Assembly (NCBI GenBank): GCA_051880375.1
Contig: JBJENV010000091.1
Coordinates: forward strand, 1 to 64,000
Direction: 5' to 3'
DNA from: SIG299 sp051880375
GTDB lineage: Bacteria; Bacillota; Clostridia; Lachnospirales; Lachnospiraceae
Length of the DNA: 64,000 nucleotides
The notes under the pieces were generated by a model. The model saw nothing but the letters and a program-made list of their open reading frames with translations. It made no database searches and was not told where the DNA came from. Shown in pieces: positions 17,644 to 25,946 of the stretch (its first letter is position 1; each line of letters opens with the position of its first letter). Both the position numbers and the translations under genes were made by a program.

Positions 17644-19725
17644 TTACTCCTCTACGGTCAGATTCGGTTCACAGCAGGCACAGTCCGGCTCATTGCTGAA
17701 TTCCAACTCACCCGAAAAGAAGATGGCATCGTCCTTCCCGAGGGCTCCCGGAATAATCGAGAACGTGTTGGAGATGCCGTCCTGTGCATCCTTAAACGGC
17801 AGCTTGGATACCGAGCTTAAGGAAGCGATGGCACCGTGGGTATCGCGGTTGTGCATCGGATTGGCGCCCGGAGCAAACGGTTGTCCTGCTTTTCGTCCGT
17901 CCGGTGTGGCGCCGGTGTTTTTTCCGTACACAACGTTGGAGGTAATGGTTAAAATAGAAGTGGTCGGGATACTGCCGCGGTACGTGTGGTTTCCCTTGAC
18001 ATAGGCCATAAAACGGTGAACGAGGTCATAAGCAATGTCGTCGACACGGTCGTCATCGTTTCCGTACTTCGGGAAGTCGCCTTCTACTTCGTAATCTACC
18101 ACGATTCCGTTTTCATCACGGATGGTTTTTACCTTTGCATACTTGATGGCGGACAGGGAATCGGCAACCACGGAAAGCCCGGCAATACCGGTAGCGAACC
18201 AGCGGGTAACCTCCTTGTCATGCAGTGCCATCTGTAATCTCTCATAGCTGTATTTGTCATGCATATAGTGAATGATGTTTAAGGTGTTGACATAGATGTT
18301 GGCGAGCCATTTCATCATGTCGTCGTACTTTTCCATGACCTCATCAAAATCAAGGTACTCGGACGTAATCGGACGATATTTCGGTCCTACCTGCTTTTTG
18401 GAAATCTCGTCGACACCGCCGTTGATGGCGTAAAGCAGGCACTTTGCAAGGTTGGCACGAGCACCGAAGAACTGCATTTCCTTGCCGAGACGCATCGAAG
18501 AAACACAGCAGGCAATCGCATAGTCGTCGCCGTGTGTGACGCGCATCAGGTCGTCGTTCTCGTACTGGATCGAGGACGAGAGAATGGAGGTCTTTGCACA
18601 GAAGCGCTTGAAGTTTTCCGGCAGCCTGGTGGACCAGAGAACGGTTAAGTTCGGTTCCGGAGCAGTGCCGAGGTTGTGCAGGGTGTGTAGATAACGGAAC
18701 GACATCTTTGTGACACGAGTACGGCCGTCTATGCCCATACCGCCAATGGACTCGGTGACCCAGGTCGGGTCGCCGGAGAACAGGGCATTGTATTCCGGAG
18801 TTCTGGCAAACTTAATCAGACGCAGCTTCATAATGAAATGGTCGACGAATTCCTGAATCTGTTCTTCGGTAAATGTGCCGTTTGCAAGGTCGCGCTCCGC
18901 ATAAATGTCAATAAAGGTAGAGGTGCGTCCGAGTGACATGGCAGCACCGTTCTGCTCCTTTACGGCAGCGAGGTAGCCGAAATAGGTCCACTGAATTGCC
19001 TCCTGCACATTCTTTGCAGGCTTTGAAATGTCAAAGCCGTAGATCTTACCAAGCTCCTTTAATTCCTCCAAAGCACGAATCTGCTCGGATAACTCTTCGC
19101 GGTTTCTGGTAACGTCGGAATACATAATGGTACGTGTTGTATTCTTCTGGTGTGTCTTATCTTCAATTAAGCGGTCGACACCGTACAATGCGACACGGCG
19201 GTAGTCACCGATGATACGGCCTCTGCCGTAGGCGTCCGGAAGACCGGTAATGATATGACTGGAACGGCAGGCACGCATTTCCGGAGTGTAGGCATCAAAG
19301 ACACCGGCATTGTGCGTCTTTCGGTGTTTTGTAAAAAACTCTACAATCTGAGGATCAACCTCATAGCCGTTGTCCTGGCATGCCTTTACTGCCATGCGGA
19401 TGCCGCCGTACGGCTGAAGTGCACGCTTGAACGGCTTGTCTGTCTGGAAACCCACAATGGTTTCCAATTCTTTATTTAAATAGCCCGGACCGTGGGATGT
19501 AATTGTGGAGATGATTTTGGTGTCCATATCAAGAACGCCGCCCTTTTCCCGCTCCTGTCTGGAAAGGTCCATGACCTGATCCCATAAGGTCTTGGTACGT
19601 TCTGTTGCTTCACATAGGAAGGAGTCGTCTCCCTCATACGGATGGTAATTTTTCTGAATGAAGTCACGGACATTGATTTCTTTGGTCCAGATGCCTTCCT
19701 TGAACTGATTCCATTCGTTTCTCAT
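17644..19725 (-). CDS. pflB: pyruvate formate-lyase catalytic part, lacking the glycyl-radical domain
   Basis: 693 residues, against about 740-760 for the usual enzyme. Catalytic Cys406-Cys407 are present in IACCVSSMRLG. TPDGRKAGQPFAPGANP and the preceding barrel strands are intact. The protein stops at ...EPNLTVEE, just where the normal enzyme would continue into the glycyl-radical domain supplied by the next gene. With that partner it should convert pyruvate and CoA to acetyl-CoA and formate. Good AAAGGAGC ribosome site. Confidence 0.92.
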   Translation of the reverse strand: MRNEWNQFKEGIWTKEINVRDFIQKNYHPYEGDDSFLCEATERTKTLWDQVMDLSRQEREKGGVLDMDTKIISTITSHGPGYLNKELETIVGFQTDKPFKRALQPYGGIRMAVKACQDNGYEVDPQIVEFFTKHRKTHNAGVFDAYTPEMRACRSSHIITGLPDAYGRGRIIGDYRRVALYGVDRLIEDKTHQKNTTRTIMYSDVTRNREELSEQIRALEELKELGKIYGFDISKPAKNVQEAIQWTYFGYLAAVKEQNGAAMSLGRTSTFIDIYAERDLANGTFTEEQIQEFVDHFIMKLRLIKFARTPEYNALFSGDPTWVTESIGGMGIDGRTRVTKMSFRYLHTLHNLGTAPEPNLTVLWSTRLPENFKRFCAKTSILSSSIQYENDDLMRVTHGDDYAIACCVSSMRLGKEMQFFGARANLAKCLLYAINGGVDEISKKQVGPKYRPITSEYLDFDEVMEKYDDMMKWLANIYVNTLNIIHYMHDKYSYERLQMALHDKEVTRWFATGIAGLSVVADSLSAIKYAKVKTIRDENGIVVDYEVEGDFPKYGNDDDRVDDIAYDLVHRFMAYVKGNHTYRGSIPTTSILTITSNVVYGKNTGATPDGRKAGQPFAPGANPMHNRDTHGAIASLSSVSKLPFKDAQDGISNTFSIIPGALGKDDAIFFSGELEFSNEPDCACCEPNLTVEE

Positions 19726-19794
19726 TTTGTTTTAGCTCCTTTCAAAGACTGCATGTTGCGGTTAGATAAAACTAACTATTGCGCAGCCACCATA

Positions 19795-19824
19795 ACTATA
19801 GCATTCCCAATCTTGGCTTGTCAA
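19795..19824 (-). promoter_or_regulatory. pfl promoter TTGACA-18-TATAGT
   Basis: On the minus strand, TTGACA (19819-19824) and TATAGT (19795-19800), spacer 18 bp. The transcribed leader holds GTTAG-6-CTAAC (19771-19786), a possible operator. It does not match the Rex consensus well. Confidence 0.7.
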
Positions 19825-19882
19825 CGCATGAAGAAAGAAAATAATTCACAAAAAGAAAGCGGAAGTTGCTGGAATTTTTGTA

Positions 19883-19935
19883 TTGACAACTTTTCTTGTC
19901 AATGCTATACTACGTTTGACAAGAAAAGTTGTCAA
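19883..19935 (+). promoter_or_regulatory. XRE promoter with two mirror-image 20-bp operators
   Basis: TTGACA (19883-19888), 17-bp spacer, TATACT (19906-19911): near-consensus. Operator 1 (19883-19902) is TTGACAACTTTTCTTGTCAA. Operator 2 (19916-19935) is its exact reverse complement. Each also holds a TTGACA / TGTCAA dyad. One covers the -35 box, the other the transcription start, so a dimeric repressor bound there would block the promoter. Confidence 0.85.
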
Positions 19936-19959
19936 ATTAGGCGGAAGGGAGGAAGCCAT

Positions 19960-20196
19960 GTGCCACTGTATAACTGTTTAAAAGAGTTTCGTGCAACACG
20001 AGGAGTGAATCAGCAGGAAATGGGACAGTTGGTCGGGGTTTCCAGACAGACTATCAGTCAGATTGAGAGAGGAGACTATTCTCCGTCAGTTACGTTGGCA
20101 TTAAAAATTGCGAAGGTATTTGACGTGCCTGTGGAACAGATTTTTGAATATCGGGAGGAAGGCGAGAATGAGCATGGAAACAAAGGAGAGCAGTAA
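19960..20196 (+). CDS. small XRE-family repressor
   Basis: 78-residue protein that is almost only an HTH_3 domain (NQQEMGQLVGVSRQTISQIERGDYSPSVTLALKIAKVFDVPVEQIFEY family pattern). GTG 19960 is the start, with GGGAGG just upstream. It overlaps the next gene by 29 bases, showing translational coupling with the DUF3169-like membrane protein. The twin operators upstream strongly suggest autorepression. Confidence 0.85.
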   Translation: MPLYNCLKEFRATRGVNQQEMGQLVGVSRQTISQIERGDYSPSVTLALKIAKVFDVPVEQIFEYREEGENEHGNKGEQ

Positions 20197-20995
20197 GGTC
20201 AGGGAGAATAAAAGAGAAGATAAAAAAGCGTTAAAGAAGTTCTGGATTATTATCATATGTTCCGCTATCTTAGGAATGATACTCGGCATGCTTTCGATGT
20301 TCTTAAAAGTCAGCGGGCTGTATCTTTGGAATGATACCATGGAGTGGGCAGTAAAGCAAACCGGTGTGTTTGGCTCCGTTGTTGTGACAACGTTTCTTCT
20401 GATTCTTATTGTGCTGATTTACCGGCAGGCAAGACGGCTGTACCGGGACTGGGACGGCGACGATGAGGACATCTACAACCGGATAGAAACCAAGCTTTCT
20501 TACGGGCTGATGCTTACCAATATCGGAATGATTGGCGGTTACTTCTTCTTTGCACTCGGAGCTTATGTCACAAATCTTTCGGAAGCAGATAAGGCCGGCG
20601 GCGTGATAGAAGCTACAAGCTTTCTGATTGTGTTTGCCGGTATGATATATGCGATGGCGGCCATGAGCATCGCGCAACAGAAGATAGTCAACTTTGAGAA
20701 AGAGTTAAATCCGGAAAAGCACGGAAGTGTTTATGATTCCAAATTTACGGATAAGTGGCTGGAAACGAGCGATGAGGCAGAACGCTTTATTATTTATAAA
20801 TCCGCATATAAGGCGTTCCGTGTGATGGGAATCGCATTTGCGGCTGCGTGGGTCATCAGCTTAATCGGCATGATGGCGTTTGATACGGGATTTTTCCCGG
20901 TAGCTATGGTATTGGCACTTTGGATGATTATGACATGCACCTATTGCGTAAAAACCATTTATTATGCAAAGCATCCGTCCGAAGTGATGAAGTAA
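20168..20995 (+). CDS. DUF3169-like membrane protein
   Basis: 275 residues. Hydrophobic helices at about 22-45, 63-83, 112-133, 143-165 and two near the C-terminus (about 215-237, 242-262). Paired XRE plus membrane protein of this length is typical of DUF3169 family genes, whose function is unknown. ATG 20168 follows GGGAGGAAGG inside the XRE gene. An ABC exporter operon follows 67 bases later. Confidence 0.6.
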   Translation: MSMETKESSKVRENKREDKKALKKFWIIIICSAILGMILGMLSMFLKVSGLYLWNDTMEWAVKQTGVFGSVVVTTFLLILIVLIYRQARRLYRDWDGDDEDIYNRIETKLSYGLMLTNIGMIGGYFFFALGAYVTNLSEADKAGGVIEATSFLIVFAGMIYAMAAMSIAQQKIVNFEKELNPEKHGSVYDSKFTDKWLETSDEAERFIIYKSAYKAFRVMGIAFAAAWVISLIGMMAFDTGFFPVAMVLALWMIMTCTYCVKTIYYAKHPSEVMK

Positions 20996-21062
20996 AATAG
21001 AAAGCAAAGAAAGGACAGGGAGACCGCAGCGAATATCGGTGCGGCGAAGAAGGAGGAATAAG

Positions 21063-22001
21063 ATGTTAGAAGTAAATCACCTGAGAAAGAAGTACGGAGA
21101 AAAAGTAGTAGTCGAGGATTTAAGCTTTTCCATCAGCGAGCCGGGCGTCTATGCATTGCTCGGGACAAACGGAGCCGGCAAAACAACGTCGCTCCGCATG
21201 ATACTCGGAATGCTGGCAAAGGATGGCGGCGAGGTACTCTGGAACGGGAAACCGTTTGAGGCAGCGACAATGAATGTCGGATATCTTGCAGAGGAGCGCG
21301 GACTGTATCCGAAGTATTCCCTGCTTGACCAGCTTGTGTATTTTGCATCCTTAAAGAAGGTCCCGAAAAAGGTGGCAATGGAACGTGTGAAGTACTGGGC
21401 AGAACGTTTACAGGTGGAGGAGTATATTTTCCCGCCTAAGACCGTAAAAGGAAAGCAGGCAAAAGCAAACCGCGCCGACCAGTTGTCCAAAGGTAATCAG
21501 CAGAAAATCCAGTTAATGGCAGCACTGCTATCGGAACCGGAGTTTTTAATTTTAGATGAGCCGCTCAGCGGTCTCGACCCGGTCAATACTGATTTGTTTA
21601 AAAGCATTATTCGTGAGGAAATCGCAAAGGATAAATATCTGATTATGTCAAGCCACCAGATGCCGACCATTGAGGAATTCTGCTCGGATATTACGATTTT
21701 AAACCGCGGCAAGGCTGTTCTTCAGGGAAATTTAAATGAAATTAAAAAGAGCTACGGAAGAGTTAATCTGTTTGTAAAGAGCGACTCTGATGTGGCACCG
21801 TTCATTCAGGAATTCGGTTTAAGAATTATGGAGAAGACGCCGGAGGGCTATCACTTAAAGGTAACAAGTGAGGAGCAGGCAAGAAACTTCTTAACAAGAA
21901 TGATTCAGGCAAACGTACCGCTTGTCAAGTTTGAGCTGCGTGAGCCGTCTCTGCATGAAATCTTTGTAGAAAAGGTGGGAGATGTCAATGAAGAAAAGTG
22001 A
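21063..22001 (+). CDS. ABC transporter ATP-binding protein (NatA-like)
   Basis: 312 residues. Walker A is LGTNGAGKTTS, the signature is LSKGNQQKIQ, and Walker B is FLILDEPLSGLDP, followed by the switch His in MSSHQMP. A C-terminal domain of about 90 residues is typical of ABC-2 exporters. It powers export by the two permeases encoded next. AGGAGGAATAAG precedes the ATG. The last 14 bases overlap the next gene. Confidence 0.88.
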   Translation: MLEVNHLRKKYGEKVVVEDLSFSISEPGVYALLGTNGAGKTTSLRMILGMLAKDGGEVLWNGKPFEAATMNVGYLAEERGLYPKYSLLDQLVYFASLKKVPKKVAMERVKYWAERLQVEEYIFPPKTVKGKQAKANRADQLSKGNQQKIQLMAALLSEPEFLILDEPLSGLDPVNTDLFKSIIREEIAKDKYLIMSSHQMPTIEEFCSDITILNRGKAVLQGNLNEIKKSYGRVNLFVKSDSDVAPFIQEFGLRIMEKTPEGYHLKVTSEEQARNFLTRMIQANVPLVKFELREPSLHEIFVEKVGDVNEEK

Positions 22002-23322
22002 TTTAAGAGGTTGGCGGGATGTCTTTTCCTTTACCGTAGTACAGACCGTAAAGAGTAAGGCTTATATCGGCACTCTGATTTTCATGTGCATTCTGGTGCT
22101 CCTTTCTATGCCGATCATGAATCTGATCATGTCGGACGACATGACGGAGGGACCGGAAAAGAGCGCAATCGAAAAGGTTTATATTTATAATATGACGATG
22201 TATCAGCAGTTGGATTATCAGAGCGAACTGACACCGGCATACCGGAATATCGTATTTGAAAACGCAAGGGAAAGCTATGAGGTAGTCGAAGCACGTCTGG
22301 CGGAGGAAGAGAAGAATTCGGTTCTGCTGCTCTTAGCAGAGGATGAAACCGGAAGCTATCTTCAGTTTGTAAAATCACCGAACGGCGATGTCGGAAACTA
22401 TGAATTGCAGATTTTGGGACAGAGCTTCCAGAACGCGTTTACCAAGGCTAAAATCAGGGCACTCGGCATTTCTGAGACACAGATGGCAGCGTTAAATACA
22501 AGTATTATCGCTTCCACAAGCGTTGTGGATACCAAAAGTGCGGTAGTGCTTGAGGATACTTCGATTTCCCAGAGCGAATACTGGCTGGTTTACGGAATAC
22601 TGTTCATTGTACTTATGATCAGTGTCATGGCAAGCTCCCAGGTGGCAACCTCGGTTGTAACGGAAAAGTCGTCAAAGGTACTGGAATACCTGCTGACTTC
22701 CATTCGACCGCTGGCTCTGATTGTCGGCAAGGTTCTGGCCATGCTTGTGACGGTGATGCTTCAGATGGTATTGATGATTTTAGCGGGATATGTTTCTACC
22801 AAGCTTGGCGGACTCTTGTTCGGCACTACTACAAATGCCATTACGCAGTTTATTTCGCCGGAGGTACTGGCTAACTTAAACTTCCTCAATATTTTCCTCG
22901 GTCTGGCTGCAGCAGGAGCCGGTCTTGTACTGTATGCGACGTTAGCAGGACTTTGCGGCGCCACGGTCAGCCGTATGGAGGAGGCAAGCGAGAGCCTTAC
23001 GTTCTTTACCCTGACTGCGTTAGTCGGTGCCTACATCGGTATGGGTGCGGCAGGAAGCCTGATGGGTGTCGGTGATAATGCATTCGTGACGTTTGCATTG
23101 CTGTTCCCGATTTCTTCGGCATATCTGCTTCCGGGCGCATTGTTAATCGGAAAGGCAGAGCCTTGGATTGCAGTGCTTGCCATTGTAATTTTGCTGGCTT
23201 CCGTAGTGTTATTGTTCCGTTTCGTGGCAAGAGTTTACGAAACACTGATTCTGCATAACGGAAACCGAATCAAAATGAAAGAACTGTTCGCTATTTCGAA
23301 GGCGTCCAAAGCGTCAAAGTAG
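21988..23322 (+). CDS. ABC-2 type permease (NatB-like)
   Basis: 444 residues. One N-terminal helix, a large extracytoplasmic domain (about 45-190), then five or six helices with SSKVLEYLLTSIRPLALIVGK, the conserved coupling-helix segment of NatB-type permeases. NatAB exports Na+ in Bacillus, but homologues export drugs or lantibiotics, so the substrate is open. ATG 21988 is spaced better from GGTGGGAG than ATG 21982. Confidence 0.8.
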   Translation: MKKSDLRGWRDVFSFTVVQTVKSKAYIGTLIFMCILVLLSMPIMNLIMSDDMTEGPEKSAIEKVYIYNMTMYQQLDYQSELTPAYRNIVFENARESYEVVEARLAEEEKNSVLLLLAEDETGSYLQFVKSPNGDVGNYELQILGQSFQNAFTKAKIRALGISETQMAALNTSIIASTSVVDTKSAVVLEDTSISQSEYWLVYGILFIVLMISVMASSQVATSVVTEKSSKVLEYLLTSIRPLALIVGKVLAMLVTVMLQMVLMILAGYVSTKLGGLLFGTTTNAITQFISPEVLANLNFLNIFLGLAAAGAGLVLYATLAGLCGATVSRMEEASESLTFFTLTALVGAYIGMGAAGSLMGVGDNAFVTFALLFPISSAYLLPGALLIGKAEPWIAVLAIVILLASVVLLFRFVARVYETLILHNGNRIKMKELFAISKASKASK

Positions 23323-23371
23323 AGGCAGGGACAGTTCTAAGCTGAAAATCAAAAGGAGAATGGCGGTAGAT

Positions 23372-24712
23372 ATGAATAAATTCAGAGGATGGAAAACGGT
23401 ATTTTCGTTCACGTTCAAACAGCATGCGGGAGCGAAATCATATAAAGCAGTAACTGCGATTGTGGCAGTCATCGTATTTGCCCTTGCGGCACTGCTTACG
23501 GTGCTTGCGGCAAAGCCGGAGGAGGAAGAAGAAGGACCGGGCTTTTGCATGGTACAGAAGGTATATGTGTTAGATTTGGCAGGTATCGGAGAAATCCCAT
23601 ACGAGGAGTGGTTAAAGGCACTGCCGGAGGCAGACTATTATCAGGGACTTTCCTTTGAAAGCGTGACGGGCATTTCGGAAGAGGAACTGCAGGTGATGGC
23701 GGCAAAGGAAGAAAGCGGTCTGGCGGTCGGAGTCGTGTTTGCGGCAGAGGACGGAGCAATTCAGGTACGTGCGCTTGTGCCGTCCACGGCAGACCTTGAC
23801 ATCAACGACGGTCAGGAGATAGCAACGTTGTTAGCCGGTTTTGTGGAAACGAAGCGTCTGAATGAAAGCGGTCTGAGCGAGTTCCAGATTTCCCAGATTG
23901 CAAAGCAGGTGACGGTCAATATTCTGGAAGCGGGCGGAGAAGCAAGTATTATTACCTATCTGATTCAGTATCTGGCTCCGCTTGTGTTCGGGCTGGTACT
24001 TTATTTCCTGCTTCTTTTGTATGGTCAGAGCATCAGTCAGGAGGTTTCTACGGAAAAAACGTCAAAGCTGATGGAAACGCTGTTGACCTCACTTCACCCG
24101 TATGCGCTGTTGACCGGTAAGGTATTTGCGATTGTAACGACGGCGCTCATGCAGTTCTTTTTATGGATTGTATTTTTGGTTGGCGGACTGGCAGCAGGCG
24201 TAGTGATTTCCCGTTCGGTATTTCCGGGTTCGGAAAGCTCGATTGGCATGATGGTGGAATTCCTTCGTGACAATATCGGAGAAAGCGCATTATCTCCGAC
24301 AGCGGTTGTGCTTGCACTGATTACGTTTGCCTGCGGATTTTTGTTTTACTGTGTATTGTCCGGTATGGCAGGAAGCATGGTAACACGTCCGGAGGAAGCA
24401 TCCAGTGTACAGAGCGTGTTTACGCTTCCGATTGTCATCAGCTGGCTTGTCTGCTATTTGGGCGTACTGCTTGAAAAGGAAAATGTTCTGGTTGTTGCAA
24501 GAAACATTCCGTTTACGATTCCGTTCTGTATTCCGGTAGAACTTTTGACCGGTACGGTCGGTATTGCGCAGGGAATTATTTCAACCCTGATTTTACTGGC
24601 ATTTTCGCTCCTGTTTATTATGCTCTCGGCAAGAATTTATAAGGGATTAGTACTTTATAACGGACAGAAGATGTCAATGAAGACCATTGTTTCTGTATTG
24701 AAAAACAAATAA
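23372..24712 (+). CDS. ABC-2 type permease, second subunit
   Basis: 446 residues, same design as the preceding gene: RGWKTVFSFTFKQ start, large outer loop (about 60-195), helices with TSKLMETLLTSLHPYALLTGK. The two permeases align along their length, a tandem duplication probably giving a heterodimer. An ATG at 23360 is in frame but too close to AAAGGAG; ATG 23372 aligns with the paralogue start. Confidence 0.8.
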   Translation: MNKFRGWKTVFSFTFKQHAGAKSYKAVTAIVAVIVFALAALLTVLAAKPEEEEEGPGFCMVQKVYVLDLAGIGEIPYEEWLKALPEADYYQGLSFESVTGISEEELQVMAAKEESGLAVGVVFAAEDGAIQVRALVPSTADLDINDGQEIATLLAGFVETKRLNESGLSEFQISQIAKQVTVNILEAGGEASIITYLIQYLAPLVFGLVLYFLLLLYGQSISQEVSTEKTSKLMETLLTSLHPYALLTGKVFAIVTTALMQFFLWIVFLVGGLAAGVVISRSVFPGSESSIGMMVEFLRDNIGESALSPTAVVLALITFACGFLFYCVLSGMAGSMVTRPEEASSVQSVFTLPIVISWLVCYLGVLLEKENVLVVARNIPFTIPFCIPVELLTGTVGIAQGIISTLILLAFSLLFIMLSARIYKGLVLYNGQKMSMKTIVSVLKNK

Positions 24713-24731
24713 AATCTTAACAATAAGTGGA

Positions 24732-24760
24732 TTGACGAAAGGCTCCCCTCGGTGTAGAAT
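24732..24760 (+). promoter_or_regulatory. promoter TTGACG-17-TAGAAT inside a terminator arm
   Basis: TTGACG (24732-24737), TAGAAT (24755-24760), spacer 17 bp. The -10 box forms part of the left arm of the downstream hairpin, so a transcript from here would begin after that arm. Confidence 0.6.
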
Positions 24761-24810
24761 GTAGTTCGGTTTTTGCCGGATTACATTCTATTGCCGAAGG
24801 GGAGTTTTTT
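24743..24810 (+). terminator. terminator hairpin whose right arm carries the next gene's ribosome site
   Basis: Left arm CTCCCCTCGG (24743-24752) plus TAGAATGTA (24755-24763) pairs with TACATTCTA (24782-24790) plus CCGAAGGGGAG (24794-24804), then TTTTTT (24805-24810) and ATG. The AAGGGGAG ribosome site of the SLC13-type permease lies in the right arm. Confidence 0.8.
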
Positions 24811-25917
24811 ATGAAGACAAAAGTAAAGAGCATGGTGAAGGAGCAGCCGGTGCTTTGCGTGGCAACGCTTGCGATGTTTATCACCTGTATGCTGGTTCCG
24901 CCGGACAAGGAATACCTTGGGTATTTCAATATGCGCACGCTGGCAACACTGTTTTGCACGCTTGCAGTGGTTGCTGCTTTCAGTCATATCCATGTGTTTG
25001 AAATTTTAAGCAAGGCAATCGTCCTTCGTTTACATACACTTCGAAACGCTGTGCTTGGGCTGGTGTTCATTACGTTTTTCGGTTCCATGCTGCTTGCTAA
25101 CGATATGGCGCTTTTGACGTTTCTGCCGCTCGGTTATTTTGTGCTTGACCGCACCGACAACGGGAAAGCGATGGCATTTACGTTTATTATGCAGAATATC
25201 GCGGCAAACTTAGGCGGTATGGTAACGCCGTTCGGCAATCCGCAGAACCTGTATCTGTATGCCTATTATCATATCGGAACGATGGAGTTTGTAAAAATCA
25301 TGCTGCCGCCGTTTCTTGTAGCAACAGCGCTCATTATTGCCATCTGCCTGTTTATAAAGCCGGAGCCGTTATCCCTGAAAAAGGACGATTCCTATTCTCT
25401 GGATAAGAAGAGAACGGTAGTGTATTCGCTTCTGTTTCTGTTCAGCATCCTGATTGTATTCCGGCTGGTACCGTATACCTACGGAACGTTGTTTGTTGTG
25501 TTTGCATTGCTTTTTTTGGACAGAAGGGCGCTTTTGGAGGTCAACTATCCGCTTCTGCTTACCTTCTGTGTGTTTTTTGTATTCAGCGGGAATGCGGCGC
25601 GTATCCCTCAGGTAAGCGAACTGTTTTCAGGACTTCTTCCGAAAAATACGCTGCTCTTTGGTATCCTTTCATGCCAGTGTATCAGCAACGTGCCGAGCGC
25701 TGTGCTGCTGTCGCATTTTACGACAGATTATGCGAGCCTGCTTCCGGCGGTGAATATCGGCGGACTCGGAACCCTGATTGCCTCGCTTGCAAGTCTGATT
25801 ACCTTTACGGAATTTAAGAAACATCAGCCGGAGAAGCTAAAGCAGTATGTTCTTCTGTTTACGGCAGTCAATGCGGCATTTCTGTTTATTTTATATGAGT
25901 TTACGATGCATTTTTAA
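24811..25917 (+). CDS. SLC13/ArsB-type anion permease
   Basis: 368 residues, about 10-11 membrane helices. ANDMALLTFLPLG and VTPFGNPQNLYLY match the paired, sodium-binding motifs of the ion transporter superfamily that includes DASS/SLC13 and ArsB proteins. A second-half counterpart is SNVPSAVLLSHF. It is somewhat short for the family. Likely moves a dicarboxylate or inorganic anion. Control by the overlapping promoter and terminator is described separately. Confidence 0.75.
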   Translation: MKTKVKSMVKEQPVLCVATLAMFITCMLVPPDKEYLGYFNMRTLATLFCTLAVVAAFSHIHVFEILSKAIVLRLHTLRNAVLGLVFITFFGSMLLANDMALLTFLPLGYFVLDRTDNGKAMAFTFIMQNIAANLGGMVTPFGNPQNLYLYAYYHIGTMEFVKIMLPPFLVATALIIAICLFIKPEPLSLKKDDSYSLDKKRTVVYSLLFLFSILIVFRLVPYTYGTLFVVFALLFLDRRALLEVNYPLLLTFCVFFVFSGNAARIPQVSELFSGLLPKNTLLFGILSCQCISNVPSAVLLSHFTTDYASLLPAVNIGGLGTLIASLASLITFTEFKKHQPEKLKQYVLLFTAVNAAFLFILYEFTMHF

Positions 25918-25946
25918 TCAGGATTTTTTGGCAGAGAAACTTTTAT

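Noticed and set aside
19771..19786. Rex-type operator in the pfl leader
   Set aside because: GTTAG-6-CTAAC is a dyad but does not match the TTGTTAA-4-TTAACAA pattern; kept only as a possible operator.
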